Source: Bacteroides sedimenti (GTDB taxonomy: Bacteria > Bacteroidota > Bacteroidia > Bacteroidales > Bacteroidaceae). From it: 64,000 bases of DNA. Position 1 is the stretch's first letter. Each line of letters starts with the position of its first letter. The DNA lies in contig NZ_AP028055.1 of the NCBI RefSeq assembly GCF_040365225.1, positions 1,426,001-1,490,000 on the forward strand, in the 5' to 3' direction. Of this stretch, positions 18,255 to 26,508 are shown one piece after another. The position numbers and the translations under genes are program-made. The notes beneath the pieces were generated by a model. It was not told the origin of the DNA, ran no database searches, and saw only the letters and a list, made by a program, of their open reading frames with translations.

Positions 18255-18278
18255 CACATTTATTATTTATCTCTTGAG

Positions 18279-20354
18279 TTAAGAGTTCATGCTCATTAGG
18301 AATTCATCGTTATCTCTGGTTTTCTCCAAACGGCTCTTCACAAAGTCCATTGCTTCAATCGGATTCATATCCGACAGGTATTTGCGAAGAATCCACATAC
18401 GATCGAGTGTTTGCTTATCCAGTAACAGGTCATCACGACGAGTGCTGGATGCCACAATATTAACAGCTGGGAAGATACGTTTGTTGGACAGATTGCGGTC
18501 TAATTGCAATTCCATGTTACCGGTACCCTTGAATTCTTCAAAGATCACCTCATCCATCTTCGAACCGGTATCGGTCAATGCTGTTGCCAAAATGGTCAAC
18601 GATCCACCGTTTTCAATATTACGAGCTGCACCGAAGAAGCGTTTTGGTTTATGAAGCGCATTGGCATCCACACCACCTGACAACACTTTACCGGAAGCAG
18701 GAGAAACCGTATTGTATGCACGTGCCAGACGAGTGATTGAGTCGAGCAGAATCACTACATCGTGTCCACATTCAACCATACGTTTGGCCTTTTCAAGTAC
18801 AATGCTGGCAATCTTTACGTGACGTTCGGCAGGTTCGTCAAACGTAGAGGCAATCACCTCTGCATTAACGCTACGAGCCATGTCGGTAACTTCCTCAGGG
18901 CGTTCGTCAATCAGCAGTATAATCATGTATACTTCCGGGTGATTGGCAGCAATAGCATTGGCAATATCCTTCAAGAGGATAGTCTTACCTGTCTTTGGTT
19001 GTGCTACAATCAGTCCACGTTGTCCCTTACCGATTGGTGAGAAGAGGTCTACCACACGGGTAGAAAGATTATCGCTGTATCCACCTTTACAAAGTCTGAA
19101 CTTTTGGTCAGGGAATAGCGGAGTAAGATGTTCGAATGGAACACGGTCACGAACAAAAGCCGGATCACGTCCATTGATTTTTTCCACTTTCACCAGCGGG
19201 AAATATTTTTCACCTTCTTTTGGAGGACGGATTGCTCCATCTACCACATCACCTGTTTTTAATCCAAACAGTTTAATCTGCGACTGAGAAACATAGATAT
19301 CATCCGGAGAAGAGAGGTAGTTATAGTCAGATGAACGGAGGAACCCGTAGCCATCCTGCATAATTTCAAGAACTCCGCTACCAGTCAGGATACCATCAAA
19401 TTCATACGGCTTTTCACGTTCAATCACTTTGCGTTCGGGAGCTTTCTGAACTTCAGCTTCTCCTTCTGCAGGGCGATTTGGACGTTGTATACTTTTAACT
19501 GGAGGAATGTTTGAAGGTTTGTTCTGAACCACTTGTTTTGGTTCATTCTCGCGTAGACGGACACGAGGTCTTTGTTGTTGAGGAGCAGGAGGAACCACTT
19601 TGGTTGCTTCAAATTTGCCTAAAAGTTCGGATGGGAGTTCCACTTTTTCAGATGGCATATCTTCGATAGGAATAAAATCCTCTTCAGCATCAAACAGAAG
19701 TTCCATTTCCGGTAAAACCTCCTTGCGTGGTTTTGGCGCTTCTTCTTTCGCTGCCGGTGCTTTTTCTTTCTGTTCCGAAACAGGAACCGGTTTCTTTATA
19801 ATAACCTTTGGTGCAACCGGAGCAGGTTTTTCCTCTTCCTTTTGTACCTGAGCAACTGGTTCAGCCTGTATTTCCTGTGCTGCCACTGCAGCTGCCTCCG
19901 CTTTTGCAGCAATCGGTTCGGCTTCTTTCTTAACCACCTTCTTCACTTTTGCTGTTTTCTTCTTCGCCGGAGCTTCGCCGGTCTCTTTCTTTTCCGGAGC
20001 AGGCTGTGGAGCAGCTGTTGGCTTCTCTTCTTTCACAGCAGCCGGTTTTGGAGTTTGTGCAGCCGAAGCCGGTTCTATCTTTTCAGCTTTATCTTTGGTT
20101 GCTGTGTAAACTTTGTCAGGTCCTTCTTTCTTTACAACGCTGATACGTGAGCGTTTTTTCTTATCGTCCCGACGATCTTCTTTTGCTTTATCAGCAGCTA
20201 CCTTTTTGGTTGCACTAGCAATAGCCTGTTCATCAAGGATTTTATACACAAGTTCTTCTTTTTTAAAAGATTCTGGTTTCTTGATACCTAATTCTTGTGC
20301 AATAGATTGTAATTCCGACAGATTTTTGTCGTTTAATTGAATGATGTTATACAT
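18279..20354 (-). CDS. rho: Transcription termination factor Rho with long disordered insertion
   Basis: A 691-residue hexameric RNA-dependent ATPase that ends transcription; E. coli Rho has 419 residues. The N-terminal Rho_N/SAP-like helices occupy about 1-50 (NLSELQSIAQELGIKKP). Residues about 55-325 form a Lys/Glu/Ala/Pro-rich low-complexity insertion. The cold-shock RNA-binding domain follows (DGYGFLRSSDYNYL), then the RecA-like ATPase with Walker A QPKTGKT, Walker B DVVILLDSITRLARAYN and the primary-channel region SGGVDANAL. Such insertions are characteristic of Bacteroidetes; in B. thetaiotaomicron the Rho insertion has been reported to drive phase separation important for gut colonisation. 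The single-copy core sequence appears intact. Confidence 0.97.
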   Translation of the reverse strand: MYNIIQLNDKNLSELQSIAQELGIKKPESFKKEELVYKILDEQAIASATKKVAADKAKEDRRDDKKKRSRISVVKKEGPDKVYTATKDKAEKIEPASAAQTPKPAAVKEEKPTAAPQPAPEKKETGEAPAKKKTAKVKKVVKKEAEPIAAKAEAAAVAAQEIQAEPVAQVQKEEEKPAPVAPKVIIKKPVPVSEQKEKAPAAKEEAPKPRKEVLPEMELLFDAEEDFIPIEDMPSEKVELPSELLGKFEATKVVPPAPQQQRPRVRLRENEPKQVVQNKPSNIPPVKSIQRPNRPAEGEAEVQKAPERKVIEREKPYEFDGILTGSGVLEIMQDGYGFLRSSDYNYLSSPDDIYVSQSQIKLFGLKTGDVVDGAIRPPKEGEKYFPLVKVEKINGRDPAFVRDRVPFEHLTPLFPDQKFRLCKGGYSDNLSTRVVDLFSPIGKGQRGLIVAQPKTGKTILLKDIANAIAANHPEVYMIILLIDERPEEVTDMARSVNAEVIASTFDEPAERHVKIASIVLEKAKRMVECGHDVVILLDSITRLARAYNTVSPASGKVLSGGVDANALHKPKRFFGAARNIENGGSLTILATALTDTGSKMDEVIFEEFKGTGNMELQLDRNLSNKRIFPAVNIVASSTRRDDLLLDKQTLDRMWILRKYLSDMNPIEAMDFVKSRLEKTRDNDEFLMSMNS

Positions 20355-20598
20355 ACGTACGTATAAAATAAATTAGTTTTATTCTATTTCTTTTGCCCGA
20401 CACACAAATAAATACACACGGTTAACGGGATTATTCATCTTGAAGTATGGACGTATAAAATGGATTTTTTGGGATATTGTTTTGATATTGGAGCACATTC
20501 CGGCCTCCGTTGGAGTTAGTCGAATGTTTCAACTATGCAAAGATACTACTTTATTTTAAATTATACTCAACTTCACTATATTTTTTGTATAAAAAACA

Positions 20599-20631
20599 CA
20601 TCCCGTTATCTTTTTCTCTGATAGCGGGATG
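20599..20631 (-). terminator. Terminator of the feo/LuxR operon
   Basis: CATCCCGTTATC (20599-20610) pairs with GATAGCGGGATG (20620-20631). On the minus strand the stem is followed by TGTTTTTTAT, placing an intrinsic terminator just after the LuxR-type gene. Confidence 0.85.
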
Positions 20632-20650
20632 CAAAAAAACATATATTATA

Positions 20651-21259
20651 CTATATAATCTCTTTTTTTATTTCACTGATCTCAATCAGATTATTTACAA
20701 TTGCGTATATTGTGAGTCCGGCTGTACTATGAATCTGTAATTTCTTAGCAATGTTCCTGCGATGGGTAATAACCGTATGTATGGAAATAAAGAGATTATC
20801 AGCAATTTCTTTATTAGTCATACCCTTTACCACATATACAATAATCTCTTTTTCGCGGGCACTCAGCATCTCATCATCTTCCTGACTTCTCTTTTTTGGC
20901 TGACTTAGTAACGAATTGATTTTTTCATAAATTGTTTTCTGATCATCATATACAGACAGAGTCTCATCGTATTTGTTCAATGTGCTTTTATCAACAAAAG
21001 AACTTACAAGAGCTATCATTTTAGATGTGCCTGAGGTTTCCACTTTAAACTTTGCCACATCAAAGTATCCTCCAAATGCAGGGTTAACAATTACAATGCT
21101 GATATTATCCATCCTGATGCACTCCTTCAGCGATTCAATCGAATGAATCTCTACCGGCTGTATCCTCAGATCAGGAAGTCGTTTCAATGTAGCTGAAATT
21201 CCATTCCTGATAATTACAGAATTTTCTGCTATTGCAATCTTTACTATTATGTTACTCAT
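20651..21259 (-). CDS. LuxR-family transcriptional regulator with pseudo-receiver domain
   Basis: A 202-residue DNA-binding protein. The C-terminal GerE/LuxR helix-turn-helix (about 133-195) is clear: LSAREKEIIVYVVKGMTNKE, then IADNLFISIHTVITHRRNIAKKL. The N-terminal half has the receiver fold pattern (VKIAIAENSVIIRNG as first strand-helix), but the phosphorylated aspartate position reads IVIVNP, with Asn instead of Asp, so it is probably not a classical phospho-acceptor. It overlaps the hemerythrin-like gene by 8 bp and is the last gene of the porin-feoAB-feoB-associated-hemerythrin block, suggesting control of iron or nitrosative/oxidative responses. No cognate histidine kinase is in the window. 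Confidence 0.85.
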   Translation of the reverse strand: MSNIIVKIAIAENSVIIRNGISATLKRLPDLRIQPVEIHSIESLKECIRMDNISIVIVNPAFGGYFDVAKFKVETSGTSKMIALVSSFVDKSTLNKYDETLSVYDDQKTIYEKINSLLSQPKKRSQEDDEMLSAREKEIIVYVVKGMTNKEIADNLFISIHTVITHRRNIAKKLQIHSTAGLTIYAIVNNLIEISEIKKEII

Positions 21260-21956
21260 CTCTATCCGACAGTTTCTTTACCAGTTTCAGTACTTCGGGA
21301 ACAAACAAATAATCTTCCACCCGGCAATGAGATTCGAGATCCTTTTCACATGAAAAAATATCAAACAGTGCGGCGTTAAGCAAATTATTATTCGCAGTTG
21401 CCGGATAGTATTTGATGATGATGTTCTTCAGTTCTGTCAGCTTAGTTTCTATTTGGGTATGTTTCTTCGAGAAAACACTTATAGAATAGTTCGTGGGCAA
21501 TTCGCCTTTCAGCAGCGAATCAACATACTTAAACACCACTCTATCTTCATAGTCCATATGTTTGCGTACCTCGTTTACATAATCGTCATAAAACTTCAGA
21601 ATCAACGATGCAACGTTATCTTCTGAAGTCCCTATCGCCTGCATAAGCTTCAACCGGATAGAAGGAAAATTAAATTCAAGAAAATAGATATGAGCCTGCT
21701 TAAGATAGTTCATTATCGAGGTAATGGACAAATTTTTGAACGCATCATCCATGCGTAAATAGCCTTCGTCTATAAAGTTAACCACGGCCAGGAAAGTGCG
21801 GTAGTCTACCTGATTAAGCATGCAAACCTCTTTCACTGTTTTATCTCCAAAACCCAATGAAAGGCCAAACCGGCTCATCACCTGCAAAAGTGTATAATTC
21901 TCACAGATGAGATCACTCATCTTATCCGTCTCTTTATATTTCAACTGACTGTCCAT
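21252..21956 (-). CDS. Hemerythrin-domain protein, RIC/YtfE-like
   Basis: A 234-residue cytoplasmic protein. Residues about 10-75 resemble the ScdA/RIC N-terminal domain (DUF542-like: YTLLQVMSRFGLSLGFG). The remainder is an alpha-helical hemerythrin-like bundle with candidate di-iron ligands H in KQAHIYFLEF, H and E in KHMDYED, H in KKHTQIE, and H and E in ESHCRVEDYLF. RIC proteins repair iron-sulfur clusters after nitric oxide or peroxide damage; alternatively the domain may sense O2 or NO. Its 3' end overlaps the LuxR-type gene and it follows the FeoB-associated peptide by 74 bp, supporting a sensor or repair role tied to ferrous iron supply. Some canonical RIC motifs are diverged, so the activity is not certain. 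Confidence 0.8.
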   Translation of the reverse strand: MDSQLKYKETDKMSDLICENYTLLQVMSRFGLSLGFGDKTVKEVCMLNQVDYRTFLAVVNFIDEGYLRMDDAFKNLSITSIMNYLKQAHIYFLEFNFPSIRLKLMQAIGTSEDNVASLILKFYDDYVNEVRKHMDYEDRVVFKYVDSLLKGELPTNYSISVFSKKHTQIETKLTELKNIIIKYYPATANNNLLNAALFDIFSCEKDLESHCRVEDYLFVPEVLKLVKKLSDRDE

Positions 21957-22030
21957 TGTTCATCTACTTTTTATATGTCGCAAAGATACAACTCATTCCG
22001 TGAGAAATCAATCACTAAATATAGGTATTT

Positions 22031-22216
22031 TCAGTGACACTTCAACGCCTTTCCGCCACTTTTATTCTTTATTGAATTCCTTAGTTCGCATCCGGAGCAA
22101 CCCGAACAGCTTCCACATTTTGATTGATTACCCTGTGCCGGCTTTCTGAGAAGAGAATAAAGCAGATAACCCAAAGCAGCAAAAACAACTGATAAAGCTA
22201 GAATATTTTGCACCAT
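22031..22216 (-). CDS. FeoB-associated Cys-rich membrane protein
   Basis: A 61-residue peptide with one N-terminal membrane helix (ILALSVVFAALGYLLYSLL) followed by a cysteine-rich cytoplasmic tail CGSCSGCSGCELR and a final KCH. This is the FeoB_associated family, found directly downstream of feoB in many bacteria and thought to support ferrous iron transport as FeoC does in enterics; the exact role is unproven. It starts 12 bp after feoAB ends on the same strand, consistent with co-translation. Confidence 0.92.
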   Translation of the reverse strand: MVQNILALSVVFAALGYLLYSLLRKPAQGNQSKCGSCSGCSGCELRNSIKNKSGGKALKCH

Positions 22217-22228
22217 AACTTTTTAAAA

Positions 22229-24715
22229 TTAAGCAATTACACTTCCAATCTGATAACTTAAGAAAGCAACAACCCATGCTATTCCCGTTGTGTACACAAT
22301 GGTAAACAAGGCCCACTTCCAATCCGACTCTTTTTTTATCGCCGCAATAACAGCCACACAAGGAAAATAGATTAGCACAAAAAGCATAAAGGCAAAAGCA
22401 ACCACCGGAGTAAAGACTTTCTGACCAATCAATGGACCGCTTGTGTACTCCTGCTGCTGCAGCTTTTCAATCAGGCTACCAGAGTTTTCATCCGCTTTCA
22501 GATCAGCATGATAAAGAATGCCCATAGAACCTACAACAATCTCTTTAGCCGCAAGTCCGGTAATGATGCTAACCCCTATTTTCCAGTCGAAGCCCAGGGG
22601 CCTGATTACAGGTTCAATAAAATGCCCTAACTGTCCAATATACGATTGCTCCTGATGTTCTGAAACTTTCAGCAGTTCCAAACCGGCAATTTGTGACTGT
22701 TTTACCGAATCGGGTAAAACCCTGTTTGCATGGATTGATTCTATCTGCGCATCGTAATTGGCCGAATATTTCACTTCTCGCGGATAATAACTCAGTGCCC
22801 AGATAAATATCGAAGCAAGAAGAATCACACTTCCCATCTTGCGCAAATACTGCGATCCTTTATGCCACATGTGAATGGATGTATTTTTAAGAGTCGGAAT
22901 CCTGTAGGGCGGCAGCTCAATAACAAAAGGCACATCCTGTTTAGAAAAGATGGTATTCTTAAACACTAAAGCAACCAGTACGGCTATGACAATTCCGATG
23001 ATGTAAACCGAGAAGAGTACCAATCCCTGGTTTTTAGGGAAAAAGGCTGATATCAGCAGCACATACACCGGTAGCCTGGCGCTGCAAGACATAAAGGGAG
23101 TAATGAGCATGGTAAGTAATCTGTCCTTACGGTTCTCCAGCGTACGTGTGGCCATGATAGCCGGCACATTGCATCCAAATCCCATCAATAAAGGAATAAA
23201 TGACTTTCCATGCAATCCAATTTTATGCATCAGCTTATCCATAATAAAGGAGACTCTTGCCATATATCCGGTATCTTCCATTAATGAAATAAAGAAAAAC
23301 AATATCAGGATATTGGGAAGAAAAACGACTACCCCACCAACTCCGGCAATAATACCATCAACCAATAAATCCTTTAAAGCTCCATCGGGCATCAGACTGC
23401 TCACCAGTCCACCAATATACCCTACTCCGGCATCTATCCAATCCATCGGAATGCTGCCTAAAGTAAAGGTTGTCTGAAACATCAACCACATAAAGAATAA
23501 AAATACCGGAAACCCGAACACCTTATGCGTTAACAGGTTATCCAACTCTCTGCTTCTTTTTCTCCTATCAACATTACCCTCAACCATTGTTTCACCAAGA
23601 GCGCCGGCAATGAAGCCATATTTTGCGTCAGTTATTATCGTTTCCGAATTTTCCCTGTACTCCTTTTCCAACTCTCGAATTTCAATATCCGCTGTTTCAG
23701 CAATAACATTAAAGTTAGGAAACACTTTCAGCTGCTGCAGAGTTGTTTTGTCATTTTCGAGTAGCTTAATCGCTAAATAGCGGGCAGAACCATCATTCTT
23801 CATCTCACTGTTTTTGCGGATTTGAGTCTGAATTTTCAGAATGGAACGCTCAATGGCATTCCCGTAATTTATATTCACACTCCTTGCCGTATCGTCAGCC
23901 CCCTCATGCACCTCAATTACCTTATCTATCAGTTGGGTTATTCCGGTACCTTTTACGGCAACAGTTGGAACAATCGGAATTCCCATCAGTCGGCCCAATG
24001 CCTGATAATTTAGTTTTATCCCTTTATTCTCCAGCTCATCGTACATATTTAAGGCAATCACCACCTTAATTTTCATATCGATAAGTTGGGTGGTCAGAAA
24101 CAAGTTACGTTCCAGGTTCGACGCATCGATTACATTAATCACAACATCCGGTTTGCTGTCAATAATGTGAGAACGAACATACAACTCTTCGGGAGTATAT
24201 TCAGTTATCGAATAAGTTCCCGGAAGATCAACAATCTTCAGTTCGTATCCATTCTGTTTTACCCGGGCCTCTTTAGCATCTACCGTTACACCACCGTAGT
24301 TTCCAACCTTTTCGTGCGATCCGGAAGCATGATTAAACAAGCTTGTTTTACCACAATTCGGATTTCCAACCAACGCCACATTTATAAGCCTGCCTTCCCG
24401 GCGTTCGGTCGTTTTTTGAATATCATCTGCAAATGTACCTTCAAAAGGCATTTTATCCATTTGCTGTGCATTGTCAACGGAGGTCACTTCTATCAATGCC
24501 GCTTCACTGCGCCTCAAGGAAACATTATACCCCATGATCTCGTATTCTATTGGATCCTGAAGAGGGGCATTCTTTATCACTTTTACGGGTTTACCTTTAA
24601 CGAAACCCATTTCAGTGATTCGTTTGCGAAAGGCTCCACGTCCCTTTACATTTATAATTACCCCCACCTCACTATTCTGTAATCCCGATAACTGCCTGTT
24701 TTTATTATTTTCCAT
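22229..24715 (-). CDS. feoB: Ferrous iron transporter, FeoA-FeoB fusion
   Basis: An 828-residue inner-membrane Fe(II) importer. Residues about 8-78 are a FeoA SH3-like domain (GAFRKRITEMGFVKGKPV). The G domain starts near 110 with GNPNCGKTSLFNH (G1), then NYGGVT (G2), DLPGTYS (G3) and NVIDASNLERN (G4-like); the FeoB membrane part (about 385-820) has two Gate repeats, with conserved cysteines in MGFGCNVPAIMATR and SCSARLPVY. Such FeoA-FeoB fusions are normal in Bacteroidetes. The gene starts 12 bp after an OprB-like porin and is followed by the FeoB-associated peptide, forming an iron operon. Confidence 0.97.
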   Translation of the reverse strand: MENNKNRQLSGLQNSEVGVIINVKGRGAFRKRITEMGFVKGKPVKVIKNAPLQDPIEYEIMGYNVSLRRSEAALIEVTSVDNAQQMDKMPFEGTFADDIQKTTERREGRLINVALVGNPNCGKTSLFNHASGSHEKVGNYGGVTVDAKEARVKQNGYELKIVDLPGTYSITEYTPEELYVRSHIIDSKPDVVINVIDASNLERNLFLTTQLIDMKIKVVIALNMYDELENKGIKLNYQALGRLMGIPIVPTVAVKGTGITQLIDKVIEVHEGADDTARSVNINYGNAIERSILKIQTQIRKNSEMKNDGSARYLAIKLLENDKTTLQQLKVFPNFNVIAETADIEIRELEKEYRENSETIITDAKYGFIAGALGETMVEGNVDRRKRSRELDNLLTHKVFGFPVFLFFMWLMFQTTFTLGSIPMDWIDAGVGYIGGLVSSLMPDGALKDLLVDGIIAGVGGVVVFLPNILILFFFISLMEDTGYMARVSFIMDKLMHKIGLHGKSFIPLLMGFGCNVPAIMATRTLENRKDRLLTMLITPFMSCSARLPVYVLLISAFFPKNQGLVLFSVYIIGIVIAVLVALVFKNTIFSKQDVPFVIELPPYRIPTLKNTSIHMWHKGSQYLRKMGSVILLASIFIWALSYYPREVKYSANYDAQIESIHANRVLPDSVKQSQIAGLELLKVSEHQEQSYIGQLGHFIEPVIRPLGFDWKIGVSIITGLAAKEIVVGSMGILYHADLKADENSGSLIEKLQQQEYTSGPLIGQKVFTPVVAFAFMLFVLIYFPCVAVIAAIKKESDWKWALFTIVYTTGIAWVVAFLSYQIGSVIA

Positions 24716-24727
24716 ATCTTTTTACTT

Positions 24728-25876
24728 TTAAAAGTTGAGACCAAAACGCACATTCCCTGTAAAGCAGTTATCTAATGTAACGCCTGTTCCTGCCGGGTTT
24801 ATTATATACTGAATATCTGGTTGGATAAATATTTTTTCCGTCAGCTGGCACCGATAAGTAAGTTCTACCGTCGTTTCACTTTTTAATTCGTTTGTAAAGT
24901 GCTGATGAGCAAAGGCCAGCCCTAAAGCATCATCTCCCTTGCGGGTAAATAATCCGGTGTAATTGGCACCCAGTCCCACATAAGTATTATTGATACTCAC
25001 GTCAGACGGGCTATATCCCAATTGCGCAAACAAGCCAATACTCTGATGATTTTTCTCCCATACCTTCTGATCACCATAAGCATAGAAGCCCACTAGATTA
25101 TAGTTTGGAGAATCTGTTTCTCCTACATTTCTCAATCTATGATTGTGAGAATAAGCCCCCAGCTTATAAATGCCCGGTTGAGAGTTTACCGTGGTACAGT
25201 ACTGAAGTTCAGTGATGGCCAGAACACCATCGCCTGATGACAAGCGCCATTTTATATTATAAGGATTGAATTCAAAATCGGTAGGGTTTCCGTCGTATAC
25301 GGCACCTAATAAGGCGAATTTATCTGAAAGCCCCCATTTGGCAGTAACGCCCAATGTGGTGAGTGGAAAGATTGGAGCCGAGAAGTTTGTTGATATAACT
25401 GGTAATATGCCAAACGAGCTGTTCAAAAAGAGTGATCCGTATTCTGAATTGGCAAATTCAACATTTAAGTCCTGCAAGCCAAGAGTAAGTTCAACCTTAC
25501 CCAATTTCTGCTTGTACCAAAGTTCCTGAAGGAATGTGTGATCACCAGCCTCAATATTCGATATTACCTGCATATCTCCCAGCATATCGGCCGAAGGAGT
25601 TGCTCCATGAGTATTGGCTGCGTTCAAATGAAGCTCTCCTCCCTTCCAGAGTCCGGCTTTCTCTGTATCGAATCCCACATGGAGATTTGCCATACCCAAA
25701 TAGGATAAACCGGTTTTTATCCCTCCAGAAAAATTATTAATAAGATCGCCAACGTATGAGGCTTCGAAACTAAAAGCATCATCTTTTTCTTTTGCCGTGT
25801 TCTGTGCAGATATAGATGAATTGCAGATTGAAAATATACCTAATGTGAGAAGCAATAAGGGATTTTTTCTTTTCAT
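24728..25876 (-). CDS. OprB-family porin in the feo operon
   Basis: A 382-residue outer-membrane barrel with a signal peptide (MKRKNPLLLLTLGIFS... ending SAQN). The mature chain has OprB carbohydrate-porin signatures: TEKAGLWKGGELHLNAANTH near 75, GDMQVISNIEA, LWYKQKL and EYGSLFLNSSFGILPVIST, with strands to a C-terminal phenylalanine (NVRFGLNF). It precedes feoAB by 12 bp and is the first gene of the operon, so it may admit Fe(II), or an iron chelate or sugar, into the periplasm for FeoB. The name OprB reflects family membership only; substrate unknown. A diverged relative lies at 11664-12752. Confidence 0.88.
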   Translation of the reverse strand: MKRKNPLLLLTLGIFSICNSSISAQNTAKEKDDAFSFEASYVGDLINNFSGGIKTGLSYLGMANLHVGFDTEKAGLWKGGELHLNAANTHGATPSADMLGDMQVISNIEAGDHTFLQELWYKQKLGKVELTLGLQDLNVEFANSEYGSLFLNSSFGILPVISTNFSAPIFPLTTLGVTAKWGLSDKFALLGAVYDGNPTDFEFNPYNIKWRLSSGDGVLAITELQYCTTVNSQPGIYKLGAYSHNHRLRNVGETDSPNYNLVGFYAYGDQKVWEKNHQSIGLFAQLGYSPSDVSINNTYVGLGANYTGLFTRKGDDALGLAFAHQHFTNELKSETTVELTYRCQLTEKIFIQPDIQYIINPAGTGVTLDNCFTGNVRFGLNF

Positions 25877-25881
25877 TTTTA

Positions 25882-25909
25882 CAGTGTTTTAATTTACACT
25901 GCAAAATTA
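25882..25909 (-). promoter_or_regulatory. Likely promoter and dyad operator of the feo operon
   Basis: On the minus strand TAATTTTG (25902-25909) is a -7-like box about 25 bp before the porin ATG. Immediately downstream is the inverted repeat CAGTGT-N8-ACACTG (25882-25901), positioned to let a repressor block transcription start. The regulator is unknown; an iron- or redox-responsive factor would fit the operon. Confidence 0.5.
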
Positions 25910-26007
25910 CGCCCGTTTCAAACAGTCCGAAATACCTAATAATTATGATATATATGCCGTTTATAGCAATAAATGATTATAAAAAACCGGTTTTATTTAG
26001 AATCAAT

Positions 26008-26502
26008 CTAAAGTAATATAGATAAAAACAGGTTCTCGAGCAGCGACGCCAGATGCTCCAGATGTTTCTTATCCACCTCGTCAAATGTATTCAGCTCGGC
26101 ACTATCAATATCAAGAACTCCCCAGATAACCCCGTTTTTCTTCAGGGGAACCACTATCTCCGAGCGTGAAAGCGAACTACAGGCAATGTGTCCCGGAAAG
26201 GCATCCACATCAGGTACCACCAGTGTACGCGCTTCTTTCCAGGCAGTGCCGCATACTCCTCTTCCATAACGGATGCGCGTGCATGCTATCGGTCCTTGAA
26301 ACGGGCCCAACACCAAATTATCTCCCTTAACCAGATAGACTCCTACCCAGAAAAAGTCAAATGCGTGCTTCAGGGCAGCTACCATATTAGAAAGGTTTGC
26401 TATCAAATCTTCTTCGTCTTCCACCAATGCTTTTATCTGCGGAATCAGGGATGTATAGATTTCATCCTTTGTTCCATTCACTATTTTCAATGACTCAGCC
26501 AT
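26008..26502 (-). CDS. msrC: Free methionine-(R)-sulfoxide reductase, GAF domain
   Basis: A 164-residue cytoplasmic GAF-fold enzyme that reduces free methionine-R-sulfoxide. The three catalytic/resolving cysteines of the fRMsr family are all present: IACTRIRYGRG, then GVCGTAW, then GHIACSSLSRSEIVVP, as in E. coli MsrC (C84, C94, C118). The core strand GVLDIDSAELNTFDEVD also matches. Its start lies 6 bp from the end of the 5'-nucleotidase gene upstream, so the two are likely co-transcribed. The presence of all cysteines separates it from ordinary sensory GAF domains. Confidence 0.92.
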   Translation of the reverse strand: MAESLKIVNGTKDEIYTSLIPQIKALVEDEEDLIANLSNMVAALKHAFDFFWVGVYLVKGDNLVLGPFQGPIACTRIRYGRGVCGTAWKEARTLVVPDVDAFPGHIACSSLSRSEIVVPLKKNGVIWGVLDIDSAELNTFDEVDKKHLEHLASLLENLFLSILL

Positions 26503-26508
26503 TATTTC

